Positions 1 to 6,002 of a DNA stretch of 6,741 nt are shown one piece after another; position 1 is the stretch's first letter; every line of letters starts with the position of its first letter. The notes below the pieces were generated by a model, which saw only the letters and a program-made list of their open reading frames with translations, searched no databases and was not told the DNA's origin. The stretch spans positions 1-6,741 of the forward strand of contig DSBN01000236.1 of assembly GCA_011046055.1 (NCBI GenBank), in the 5' to 3' direction. Position numbers and translations under genes: made by a program. The DNA comes from Sediminispirochaeta sp. (GTDB lineage: Bacteria; Spirochaetota; Spirochaetia; DSM-16054; Sediminispirochaetaceae).

Positions 1-8
1 ATTTTACT

Positions 9-28
9 AACTTGCGTCGACGCAAGTT
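9..28. promoter_or_regulatory. Perfect 20-bp palindrome at the 3' end of the ParB-like gene
   Basis: The half site AACTTGCGTC is followed directly by its exact reverse complement, with no central spacer. It begins within the stop codon of the ParB-like gene. With no loop and no T-run after it on the minus strand, it is a poor intrinsic terminator. An uninterrupted palindrome suits a dimeric DNA-binding protein better. ParB proteins bind palindromic parS sites, so this could be the neighbouring protein's operator or parS-like site. That role is inferred. The site does not match the canonical chromosomal parS. Confidence 0.55.
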
Positions 29-798
29 TACTTCATCTTGCCCCGCAGGTACGAGAGGACCTGTTCGAACTCGTAGCTGGTGGAAAAGGTGAAGCTGACT
101 TGGTACTTGTCGCCGGCGGGTTGAATGGAGGCCTTCGATTTTTTGGAAAACCACGCCTCTCCCGGTTCGATGATCCAGTCCCTACCCTCGCCCAGAAACT
201 CCCGGATCCGGGTCCTGGCGGCCTTTACGCTCAGGCCTCTGGCGACGATCTCGCTGAGCATCACCCGCTGGTTCGCCTCGGAATCCCGTAGAGCGTAGAG
301 CTCACGGGCGTGGCCGAGGCTGATCTTGCCCTCGTGCAGAGCTCGCTGCACCTCATCGCTCAGATCGAAGACCGACAGGACGTGGGAGATGTGTTGCTCG
401 CTTTTTCCAAGTTTGTCCGCCACCTCTCGCTGGCTCAAGTTGTAAAACTTGACCAAAGAACGGATCACCAGGGCTTCCTCGTAGGGCGAAAGGGGGCTGC
501 GTACGTAGTTTTCTATCAGGCCGTATTCCAACGCGGTCCGATCGTCGAAGTGCCCCACCAGGCAGGGTACTTCGTAGTCCGGGGGGTAGCCCAGCTCGGT
601 CATCGCCAAGACTCGGGATTCGCCGGCCACCACGACGTACTCTCCCCGGTCGAGCTCTCGTACGATAACGGGGTAGATGGGTCCGTCGGTCGCCTCCAGG
701 GAGGACTTGAGTTGTTCCATCGCCTCCTCGCTACGGTTGAGCCGCACCGGACTGCTGGTGAAGTTGAGTCGATCGAGCCTCACTTTTTGATATTCCAC
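28..798 (-). CDS. ParB/Spo0J-like DNA-binding protein
   Basis: A 256-residue ParB-family protein in the usual order. An N-terminal ParB/sulfiredoxin-like nucleotide-binding domain covers about residues 1-98, with the box GESRVLA at 59-65 and the second box ENYVRSPLSPYEEA at 96-109. A helix-turn-helix follows at about 121-145 (LSQREVADKLGKSEQHISHV), then EGKISLGHARELYAL. Family members bind DNA palindromes and, when canonical, clamp DNA using CTP. The usual GERRxRA box is changed at two positions, so CTP use may differ. The start is taken as GTG at 798 because GGAGG lies 5 bases upstream. A TTG 33 bases further out is open but has no such site. No ParA partner is in the window, so this is an orphan here. 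It could act in plasmid or island partition or as a regulator. Confidence 0.88.
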   Translation of the reverse strand: MEYQKVRLDRLNFTSSPVRLNRSEEAMEQLKSSLEATDGPIYPVIVRELDRGEYVVVAGESRVLAMTELGYPPDYEVPCLVGHFDDRTALEYGLIENYVRSPLSPYEEALVIRSLVKFYNLSQREVADKLGKSEQHISHVLSVFDLSDEVQRALHEGKISLGHARELYALRDSEANQRVMLSEIVARGLSVKAARTRIREFLGEGRDWIIEPGEAWFSKKSKASIQPAGDKYQVSFTFSTSYEFEQVLSYLRGKMK

Positions 799-981
799 AA
801 CAACCTCCGTTTTTAATATTACACGAATCAAAATGAAATTGCAGTGAGCACAAGGTAAAATTTGCTATATACTTTTTTTCGCGGAGAAGGTGTATGGGCA
901 AAAGAGTAATTTTCGCAATCAAGCTCCGCAGCACGGCGGAATACGTGGAAAAAGGTCGCGTTGAGATGACTGAAAAAAGAC

Positions 982-1365
982 TTAGCGAAAAAAGGCAAGA
1001 AACATACCCAGAAGCACTCCTATCTGCCCTACCCAGAAGAGGAACATCCAACGAATTGTGGAAGTGTGGGTTCGCTCTATCTTCTCTACAAGTTCGGCTC
1101 GCAAGCCCGCGATTTGTTCGTTCATCTCGGCTCGCAAGCCCGCGTTCTGTTCGTGCATCTCGCTGCGCAGGCCAGCGTGTTGTTCCGCGACTTCACTTCG
1201 GAACTTTCCGATCTCTTCGGCCAGTCGTCGCTCGAACTTCTCTACCGACAGCTCGATAACGGAGTTGTGGGTGTGGTCGGAAAAATTGTTGAACAACTCG
1301 ATCAAACCTTCCGCCGCCTCTTCTCCGAGCTTCTCCCGGAGAACTTTGGGAATAGTAATAAGCAT
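982..1365 (-). CDS. Small coiled-coil membrane protein, copy 1 (three repeats)
   Basis: A 127-residue protein of unknown function. Residues 1-60 form a conserved head (IPKVLREKLGEEAAEGLIEL, then a region rich in E, K and R). Three 11-residue repeats follow at 61-93 (EQHAGLRSEMH, EQNAGLRAEMN, EQIAGLRAELV). A single hydrophobic helix at about 106-126 ends at the last residue. Hendecad repeats are typical of near-straight or right-handed coiled coils, so the product is probably a membrane-tethered oligomer with most of its mass on one side. The layout recalls DUF1640/CCDC90-type proteins, but that is only architectural. The start has AGGAGGA 8 bases upstream and a clear promoter at 1401-1429. 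Paralogues lie at 2300-2716 and 4742-5096. Confidence 0.85.
   Translation of the reverse strand: MLITIPKVLREKLGEEAAEGLIELFNNFSDHTHNSVIELSVEKFERRLAEEIGKFRSEVAEQHAGLRSEMHEQNAGLRAEMNEQIAGLRAELVEKIERTHTSTIRWMFLFWVGQIGVLLGMFLAFFR
1087..1185 (-). repeat. Three tandem 33-bp units in coiled-coil copy 1
   Basis: Three in-frame 33-bp units encode 11-residue blocks of the form EQxAGLRxEMx. On the plus strand the string CGGCTCGCAAGCCCGCG recurs exactly 33 bp apart. The equivalent blocks in the other copies hold four units (2405-2536) and two units (4851-4916). Confidence 0.85.
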
Positions 1366-1400
1366 GGGGCATCTCCTCCTGCCTATTACCAGTACGTATA

Positions 1401-1429
1401 ATTGTATCCTGCTTCAGCGCGAAAGGCAA
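1401..1429 (-). promoter_or_regulatory. Promoter of coiled-coil copy 1
   Basis: Read on the minus strand: TTGCCT, a 17-bp spacer, then TACAAT, about 35 bases upstream of the start codon. The same boxes and spacing stand before copy 2, and sequence similarity between the two copies stops just upstream of the -35 box. This suggests the promoter travels with the gene. Confidence 0.7.
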
Positions 1430-1582
1430 GAAAAGCAAACTCGGTTGGAAATTGATTTCCGCTGCCTTGTTCGTTCGCAGATATGCCGTATCTCGTGGAA
1501 AATGCAAATCCGACAATATCGTGCATGACTTATCGCTGCAGATGCTGAATAATCTACAGCAGAAAGCCTAAAGGAGCGGATC

Positions 1583-1763
1583 ATGAACTGGCACGAGCGA
1601 ATGAACTCGGCGATCGACTATATCGAAGAGAATATCGCCGGAACAATAGACGTCTGGGAGGCGGCACGGATCGCCGCGTGCTCGGAATACCACTTCAGGC
1701 GCATGTTCTCCTTCATCGCCGGGGTTTCGCTCTCCGAATACATCCGCCGAAGGAGGAAAACAG
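1583..1763 (+). pseudogene. AraC-family regulator remnant, first helix-turn-helix only
   Basis: From an ATG with AAGGAG 6 bases upstream, this encodes the typical N-terminus of an AraC-type regulator ([20 protein letters not shown], then [17 protein letters not shown] and [10 protein letters not shown] at about residues 50-59). Family members continue with a second helix-turn-helix of about 50-60 residues, then a GyrI-like domain. Here the second helix-turn-helix is absent. The reading frame runs from RRRR directly into the start of the GyrI domain in the wrong frame (+1), then through about 95 meaningless residues to a stop at 2047. I read this as an internal deletion that is not a multiple of three. 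The intact gene would have been a one-protein drug-sensing regulator. A working DNA-binding domain is unlikely with only one HTH. Confidence 0.8.
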
Positions 1764-2258
1764 ATGGACCTGCGATTAGAAGAAAAACCGGAGTTCAACA
1801 TCATCGGATTAAAAAAACGGGTACCGATCCAATTCGAAGGGACCAACCCCGAAATCGAAGCGATGTGGAGACAGCTCGGCAAAGAGGACATCATGTTCCT
1901 GAAGAGCCTCTCCGATACCGAACCACGGGGCATCATACAAGCGTCGGTAAATTTCGACGACGGACGCATGGTGGAAAAGGGAAGCCTCGATCAGTACATT
2001 GGCGTATCATCCACTCTCGAAACACCAGCCACCTGGTCGTCACTTAATGTACCCGCCTCGCTGTGGTCGGTTTTTTCGGCGGTTGGTCCTTTTCCCACAA
2101 GCCTGCAGGAGATATGGGGGAGAATCTACTTGGAATGGTTTCCCTCGGTGGACTACGAGGCGGCAGAGGGGCCGGAGATCCTGAGTATCAAAGACAGGGA
2201 TCTGACGAAACCGGATGTCACCTGCGAGATATGGATCCCTGTGCGGAAAAAAGAATAA
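1764..2258 (+). CDS. GyrI-like small-molecule-binding domain protein
   Basis: A 164-residue GyrI-like domain, the part that normally follows the two HTH motifs of an AraC-type regulator. Recognisable stretches are [20 protein letters not shown] at the start, [48 protein letters not shown] and [10 protein letters not shown] at the end. GyrI-like domains bind hydrophobic small molecules, and some act alone. The start is chosen because AGGAGG, in the arginine codons of the upstream fragment, lies 7 bases before the ATG. The deletion therefore left an effective translation start. It may be a functional standalone protein or the decaying half of a pseudogene. It overlaps the out-of-frame tail of the AraC remnant and is convergent with coiled-coil copy 2. 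Confidence 0.75.
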   Translation: MDLRLEEKPEFNIIGLKKRVPIQFEGTNPEIEAMWRQLGKEDIMFLKSLSDTEPRGIIQASVNFDDGRMVEKGSLDQYIGVSSTLETPATWSSLNVPASLWSVFSAVGPFPTSLQEIWGRIYLEWFPSVDYEAAEGPEILSIKDRDLTKPDVTCEIWIPVRKKE

Positions 2259-2299
2259 TCGCTCTACCCACGGTTCTATCGCCTTTTTCATAAAAAAAC

Positions 2300-2716
2300 T
2301 CAGCGGAAGAAGGCAAGCATCATGCCGAGCAGCACGCCTATCTGTCCCACCCAGAAGAGAAACATCCAGCGGATTGTGGAAGTGTGAGCTCGCTCTATCT
2401 TTTCGACAAGCTCGGCGCGCAGGCCCGCCCTCAGTTCTTTTATCTCGGCGCGTAGACTCATCGCCTGCCCGGCGTTTTCGCTGCGAAGGCCAGCGATCTG
2501 TTCGTGCATCTCGCTGCGCAGGCCGGCGTGTTGTTCCGCGACTTCACTTCGGAACTTTCCGATCTCTTCAGCCAAGCGTCGCTCAAACTTCTCTACCGAC
2601 AGTTCGATAACCGAGTTGTGGGTGTGATCCGAAAAATTGTTGAGCAGTTCGATCAAACCTTCCGCCGCCTCTTCTCCGAGCTTCTGTCGGAGAACTTTTG
2701 GAATAGCAATAAGCAT
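2300..2716 (-). CDS. Small coiled-coil membrane protein, copy 2 (four repeats)
   Basis: A 138-residue paralogue of the genes at 982-1365 and 4742-5096. Residues 1-60 match copy 1 with only three changes. The repeat region at 61-104 has four 11-residue blocks, of which the middle two (EQIAGLRSENA, GQAMSLRAEIK) are the most diverged. A membrane helix at about 117-137 (WMFLFWVGQIGVLLGMMLAFF) closes the protein. It is exactly 11 residues longer than copy 1. It ends in TGA rather than the TAA of copy 1. AGGAGGA precedes the ATG at good spacing, and the promoter at 2752-2780 matches that of copy 1. Function unknown. The membrane-proximal protease gene at 2863 is divergently transcribed from the shared 146-bp gap. 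Confidence 0.85.
   Translation of the reverse strand: MLIAIPKVLRQKLGEEAAEGLIELLNNFSDHTHNSVIELSVEKFERRLAEEIGKFRSEVAEQHAGLRSEMHEQIAGLRSENAGQAMSLRAEIKELRAGLRAELVEKIERAHTSTIRWMFLFWVGQIGVLLGMMLAFFR
2405..2536 (-). repeat. Four 33-bp units in coiled-coil copy 2
   Basis: Four in-frame 33-bp units encode residues 61-104. The third and fourth units are clearly more diverged than those in copy 1, so the expansion is not a very recent perfect duplication. Confidence 0.75.
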
Positions 2717-2751
2717 GGATCATCTCCTCCTGCCTATTACCAGTACCTGTA

Positions 2752-2780
2752 ATTGTACTGCGCTTCAGCCCGAAAGGCAA
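2752..2780 (-). promoter_or_regulatory. Promoter of coiled-coil copy 2
   Basis: Minus strand: TTGCCT, 17-bp spacer, TACAAT, giving a leader of about 30 bases that ends in AGGAGGAG. Boxes, spacing and leader are nearly the same as at 1401-1429. Conservation in two copies with scattered spacer changes supports a real promoter. Confidence 0.7.
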
Positions 2781-2862
2781 GAAAAGCAGAAAATTGAATA
2801 ATAGCTCTGTTTTTCTTAGTGTGTTAGTATTTCACAGGGAATGAAAGAAAACGAGAGAGAAA

Positions 2863-3387
2863 ATGAACAAGAGTCGATCTGGTAGTAGCAGGAATCTTCT
2901 CATCTCCCTTGCCATATGGGGAGCTATTGGCGTCGTCCTTCAGTCAATGAAGGTGTTTGCCCAGATACACGAGCTCGGCCATGTATTCGCCGCGAGCATC
3001 ACCGGAGGAAGGGGGAAGATTATAGCCTGGGACATGGCATCGGTATATACGGAAGGAGCCTTCCAGGATTTTTTCGTCACTATTGCAGGTGCCCTGGCCG
3101 TCTATCTGTTTTTCAGTGCAACGGGGTGGTGGGCGGCTAGGTGCGGGCGATTCGAGATTTCCGCGGTGAGCGTGGGGGTGATACTATATGAGGCGTTTTT
3201 CTTTGTGGTATCGACTGATATGGCTTCTGCGCATACGAACTACCCGGCTCTTGCCTGGACGTTCACGATAGGAAGCCTTCTCATCGCTCCGGTCGCAGCA
3301 GGTTTGAGTGTTCCGGTGGCCATAGATATGTGGAAGGTCCCCTGGAAGCCGATATTGCGCACGAGGGGATATAAGAAAAAAGTGTGA
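2863..3387 (+). CDS. Small M50B-like membrane metalloprotease
   Basis: A 174-residue integral membrane protein with the zinc-protease motif HELGH at residues 36-40, at the end of the first hydrophobic segment (about 11-35). It is followed by VFAASITGGR, as in M50B-like peptidases (HELGHaxAAxxTGGR). Further hydrophobic segments lie at about 71-90, 100-118 and 132-153. An AGALAVYL stretch at 75-82 may match the family's conserved AGP region. Site-2-type proteases cut substrates within the membrane using HExxH plus a distant aspartate. The classical LDG motif is not visible; D119 in STDMASAH is the best candidate for the third zinc ligand. The tail is basic (KKKV). The ribosome site is weak (GAGAGAG). 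Substrate unknown. An inactive or non-protease relative is possible. Confidence 0.65.
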   Translation: MNKSRSGSSRNLLISLAIWGAIGVVLQSMKVFAQIHELGHVFAASITGGRGKIIAWDMASVYTEGAFQDFFVTIAGALAVYLFFSATGWWAARCGRFEISAVSVGVILYEAFFFVVSTDMASAHTNYPALAWTFTIGSLLIAPVAAGLSVPVAIDMWKVPWKPILRTRGYKKKV

Positions 3388-3399
3388 AGCACAAGTGTC

Positions 3400-3428
3400 T
3401 TGACTTCGCTGTCCGGCGGACCTATAGC
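3400..3428 (+). promoter_or_regulatory. Likely promoter of the methyltransferase gene
   Basis: TTGACT, a 17-bp spacer and TATAGC lie in the gap after the membrane protease gene and about 50 bases before the methyltransferase start. A perfect TATAAT also occurs at 3455-3460 but lacks a good -35 box; used alone it would leave a leader of only about 12 bases. Confidence 0.55.
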
Positions 3429-3478
3429 GGAATGAAATTGTAACGAGGATAAGATATAATATGACGAAGGAGGAAATC

Positions 3479-4234
3479 ATGGCTTCCGAATGGATATCCT
3501 ACAACGAGCTGGCCTGGACGGAGGAGTACCTCGCCGATCCGTCGGACTACGAGGACGAGGTGGAAACCTACTGCCGTTTGATCCTGGACGCGGCGCACGT
3601 TCCGGTACGGACGATGCTCCATTTTGGATGCGGGACAGGCGGGCACGACCGTTTTTTCAAAAAATATTTCCACATCACCGGAGTCGATCTCAGCGCGGGT
3701 ATGCTGAAAATGACCAGAGCCGCCAATCCCGAGATCGAGTACATCGAGGCGGATATGCGCACCGTCAAGCTGGAGCGACGCTTCGACGCCGTGGTCATAC
3801 CGGACAGCATCGACTACATGGCTTCAGAGGATGACTTGCGAAAGGCCATAGAGACGGCAGCGCTGCACTTGAGACCGGGGGGAGTCCTGCTGATCGTGGG
3901 CAAAACGGCCGAGACTTTCCGGAACAACAACTTCGCCTATTCAGGTGAAAGGGGCGATACCCATGTGACTCTTTTTGAGAACAACTATATCGATCCTTAC
4001 CATCCGAACAGCTATCAAATAACGCTGCTCTATCTGATCCGCCGCAGGGGCATCTTAGAGACTTTCATTGAAGAGACGACGGCGGGGCTCTTTCCCGAAG
4101 CGACCTGGGATAGGATTTTCTCGGAGCACGACTTCACACTGCGGAAACACAGCCTCGACGGTCTGTACGATGAGTATCTGATCGGTGAGGGGGAGTATCC
4201 CTTGACTGTCTTTGTCGGGAGGAAAGATGGGTGA
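3479..4234 (+). CDS. Class I SAM-dependent methyltransferase
   Basis: A 251-residue methyltransferase with a Rossmann-type SAM fold. Motif I is LHFGCGTGGHD at residues 47-57. The acidic residue binding the SAM ribose is in GVDLSAGML (D70), followed by YIEADMRTV with D92, FDAVVIPDSIDYM at 102-114, and LRPGGVLLIVG as the post-motif strand. The last 100 residues form a family-specific cap that I cannot tie to a substrate; small-molecule methylation is the default guess. The start is placed at ATG 3479 because AAGGAGG lies 5 bases upstream. An in-frame ATG at 3461 lies before that site and is less likely. It has its own promoter and is convergent with the Mth938-like gene, 20 bases apart. Confidence 0.85.
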   Translation: MASEWISYNELAWTEEYLADPSDYEDEVETYCRLILDAAHVPVRTMLHFGCGTGGHDRFFKKYFHITGVDLSAGMLKMTRAANPEIEYIEADMRTVKLERRFDAVVIPDSIDYMASEDDLRKAIETAALHLRPGGVLLIVGKTAETFRNNNFAYSGERGDTHVTLFENNYIDPYHPNSYQITLLYLIRRRGILETFIEETTAGLFPEATWDRIFSEHDFTLRKHSLDGLYDEYLIGEGEYPLTVFVGRKDG

Positions 4235-4254
4235 GTGGTACGGGGTCAGTTCGT

Positions 4255-4605
4255 TCAACAGGTGAGATGAAAAGCGCCGATGGTGTGTTTTTTCGATTTT
4301 AATCGATTGTAGTAGTTTACCGCCCGGTCGGTGGGTGCCGCGACGACTTCAATTCCATATTCCAAGAGTTTTTTCTTTGTAGTCTCAAAGATGTGCAGCT
4401 GTGCGGAAGACCCCGTTCCTACTACCAGCACCTGCGGCCTTCTTTTGACCACTTCGGGAAGGTCATCTATGGAAAGCTCATGGCCCTCTTTGCGGTACCA
4501 CCGAGACTGAATAGCATCAGGATACAGGATCAGGTCGTCGGTGTAGGTCTCGCCGTCGACCACCATCTTTCCAAAGGAATATGATTCGATTTCATGACCA
4601 TCCAT
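4255..4605 (-). CDS. Mth938-like (DUF498/NDUFAF3-type) protein
   Basis: A 116-residue single-domain protein of the Mth938-like family. Typical features are the opening SYSFGKMVVDGETYTDDLIL, a tryptophan-containing strand (SRWYRKEGHEL), the glycine loop VLVVGTGSSAQL at 59-70, and the closing pattern APTDRAVNYYNRL at 90-102, where the family has a T-x-x-A-x-x-x-Y-N signature. Length is normal for the family. Related eukaryotic proteins help assemble respiratory complex I; the bacterial role is undefined. GGGAGG precedes the ATG, with a promoter at 4627-4656. It is probably monocistronic. Confidence 0.8.
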   Translation of the reverse strand: MDGHEIESYSFGKMVVDGETYTDDLILYPDAIQSRWYRKEGHELSIDDLPEVVKRRPQVLVVGTGSSAQLHIFETTKKKLLEYGIEVVAAPTDRAVNYYNRLKSKKHTIGAFHLTC

Positions 4606-4626
4606 CTCGTCCTCCCGTTTTCTTAC

Positions 4627-4656
4627 AACATACAGTCATTCGCGCCGGGGAGTCAA
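4627..4656 (-). promoter_or_regulatory. Likely promoter of the Mth938-like gene
   Basis: Minus strand: TTGACT, 18-bp spacer, TATGTT, about 20 bases before the start codon. The leader would be short but still contains GGGAGG. The boxes lie beside the point (4653) where the frameshifted reading of coiled-coil copy 3 ends. Confidence 0.5.
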
Positions 4657-4741
4657 AGTTTTGAGTGGAGCATGTCTACATCTTGTAATATCGCTGTACA
4701 GTTGGATCCCTTTTCACTGTGTTCTTCCATTATGAAGAATC

Positions 4742-5096
4742 TTAGCGAAAAAAGACGAAAATCATGCCGAGCAGCACTCCTATCTGCCCTACCCAGACAG
4801 AAGAGGAACATCCAACGAATTGTGGAAGTGTGAGTTCGCTCTATCTTCTCTATAAGTTCGGCTCGCAATCCCGCGATTTGTCCGTGCATCTCGGCACGTA
4901 AAATCGCGAGTTGTTCCGCGACTTCGCTGCGAAACTTTCCGATCTCTTCGGCCAGTCGTCGCTCAAACTTCTCTACCAACAGCTCGATAACGGAGTTGTG
5001 GGTGTGGTCGGAAAAATTGTTGAACAACTCGATCAAACCTTCCGCCGCCTCCTCGCCTAGTATCTCCCGAAGCGCCTTGGGAATGGTAATATGCAT
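4742..5096 (-). pseudogene. Small coiled-coil membrane protein, copy 3, frameshifted (two repeats)
   Basis: A paralogue of the genes at 982-1365 and 2300-2716. The head (residues 1-60) differs from copy 1 at a handful of positions. There are only two 11-residue repeats (61-82), and the membrane helix begins normally (TIRWMFLF). CAGA is then duplicated in tandem at 4794-4801, shifting the frame by 4 bp. As it stands, translation leaves the helix after F99, reads CLGRADRSAARHD and ends at 4653 as a 147-residue product with a polar tail. Removing the duplication restores the helix and the expected stop at 4742-4744, giving 116 residues. AGGAGGAG is kept before the ATG, but the promoter seen in copies 1 and 2 is not. 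It may be a decayed gene or a soluble variant. Confidence 0.8.
4851..4916 (-). repeat. Two 33-bp units in coiled-coil copy 3
   Basis: Two in-frame 33-bp units encode EQLAILRAEMH and GQIAGLRAELI, the shortest array of the three paralogues. Confidence 0.75.
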
Positions 5097-5173
5097 ATTG
5101 AAATTCTCCTCCTACTTATTACCAGCTATGGGGTCAGATAGAAGGTAGAACTACGATCGAACCTTGACACATT

Positions 5174-5182
5174 TGCTATGAT
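5174..5182 (+). promoter_or_regulatory. Possible extended -10 promoter for the zinc-ribbon gene
   Basis: TGCTATGAT has the TGn extension and a near-consensus -10 hexamer. No good -35 box sits at normal spacing; the TTGACA at 5164-5169 is only 7 bp away and cannot pair with it. Transcription from here would give a leader of about 100 bases containing the hairpin at 5201-5219. Confidence 0.35.
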
Positions 5183-5200
5183 GAATCTGTTTTTCTTTCT

Positions 5201-5219
5201 GTTCCCTTTTTGGGGGAAC
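5201..5219 (+). other. Hairpin in the zinc-ribbon gene leader
   Basis: GTTCCC and GGGAAC form a 6-bp stem around a 7-base loop. No T-run follows on either strand, so it is not a standard terminator. It could be a leader structure or a protein site. Confidence 0.35.
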
Positions 5220-5292
5220 TGCCGCACTTTTCTCTCATGGCTTTTTATTATATCATCCTTTGTAGTGACTTCATGGTTTGTGAAAAGAGAAT

Positions 5293-5685
5293 ATGGGAAA
5301 GGGACGAATAGTTCGGTGTAAGTATTGCGGCAGGCAGGAGACCTTCATGCTTGGTCTCGGTATTGCATACTCATCTCTCGAAGAGGTACTCGACAGCGCG
5401 GTTCACTGGAGACACCGGGAGAAGATCCGTATGATCTTGACATCAACAAAACCGGATATGATCGACTATGAGCATTTGCTTATGGCTTGTCCACGATGCG
5501 AATCTCTCTACTCACGCTTCTATGTGAATATCCGCAAAAATAATGAGGTCTTATACGAGTCACGGTTCTCCTGTCCGAAATGCAGAACTCGACTCGTCTC
5601 TGCGAAAAAGAGTATAGACGAATACCGATGCCGCTCATGCGGTCAACGGATGCTCGAGCATGACGGTGATATAATGTGGGATTAA
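5293..5685 (+). CDS. Four-CxxC zinc-ribbon protein of unknown function
   Basis: A 130-residue soluble protein with four CxxC pairs: C9/C12 (CKYC), C66/C69 (CPRC), C94/C97 (CPKC) and C113/C116 (CRSC). The close pairs 94/97 and 113/116 make a compact C-terminal zinc ribbon. The pairs at 9/12 and 66/69 probably join across an inserted helical segment containing LGLGIAYSSLEEVL and a basic stretch (HWRHREKIR). Such proteins usually bind nucleic acid or protein, but no specific role can be read here. The ribosome site is weak (GAGA shortly before the ATG). The even codon use and clean cysteine spacing support a real gene. There is no operon partner on this strand. Confidence 0.75.
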   Translation: MGKGRIVRCKYCGRQETFMLGLGIAYSSLEEVLDSAVHWRHREKIRMILTSTKPDMIDYEHLLMACPRCESLYSRFYVNIRKNNEVLYESRFSCPKCRTRLVSAKKSIDEYRCRSCGQRMLEHDGDIMWD

Positions 5686-5787
5686 TGGTGGTACGGTACT
5701 CGAATATCAAGGAGCTAAAAATAAAGGTGGGAGTAATAAGAAACTACCTGGGAGATTGACATTCCAATGTAAACACCATTTCAAGAC

Positions 5788-5796
5788 TGCTATAAT
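5788..5796 (+). promoter_or_regulatory. Perfect extended -10 promoter element with no clear gene
   Basis: TGCTATAAT matches the extended -10 consensus exactly. The region at -35 spacing (TGTAAA) is poor, which extended -10 promoters tolerate. No strong coding sequence lies downstream on this strand. Confidence 0.4.
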
Positions 5797-6002
5797 GCCC
5801 CCTGTATGCGATTGACACCACATGAAATACAAGCGATACAGAACGGTGATTACACCTCTCAATTCGGCTGGAGGAGATTTTTCATCCGCTAAACGCTAAG
5901 TTTCTGGACCGATGCTCGGGTTCATATTAGATATCGATTCTTAAGATTACTCGTCATCTAGATCAGGTACATTCTTTCGACTTCATCTCAAAACGATGTG
6001 TT

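Noticed and set aside
310..816. Long plus-strand open frame antisense to the ParB-like gene
   Set aside because: It lies wholly opposite a well-supported gene, has no ribosome site and no recognisable protein pattern.
1058..1528. Plus-strand open frames over coiled-coil copy 1, with repeats such as SARKPA
   Set aside because: The repetition is the antisense of the 33-bp units; similar frames appear opposite copies 2 and 3 as shadows.
1583..2047. A 154-residue protein read straight through the AraC remnant
   Set aside because: Residues after about 60 are out of frame with the GyrI domain and are not protein-like.
2259..2299. Bidirectional terminator between the GyrI-like gene and copy 2
   Set aside because: A and T runs are present but no stem of useful length precedes them.
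1087..2536. CRISPR-like or satellite interpretation of the 33-bp periodicity
   Set aside because: Units are directly adjacent, in frame, and encode coiled-coil blocks inside genes; there are no spacers.
982..5292. Integron-type cassette array
   Set aside because: Alternating cassettes suggested it, but gene orientations are mixed, no integrase is present, and no attC-like inverted structures with GTTRRRY/RYYYAAC ends recur between genes.
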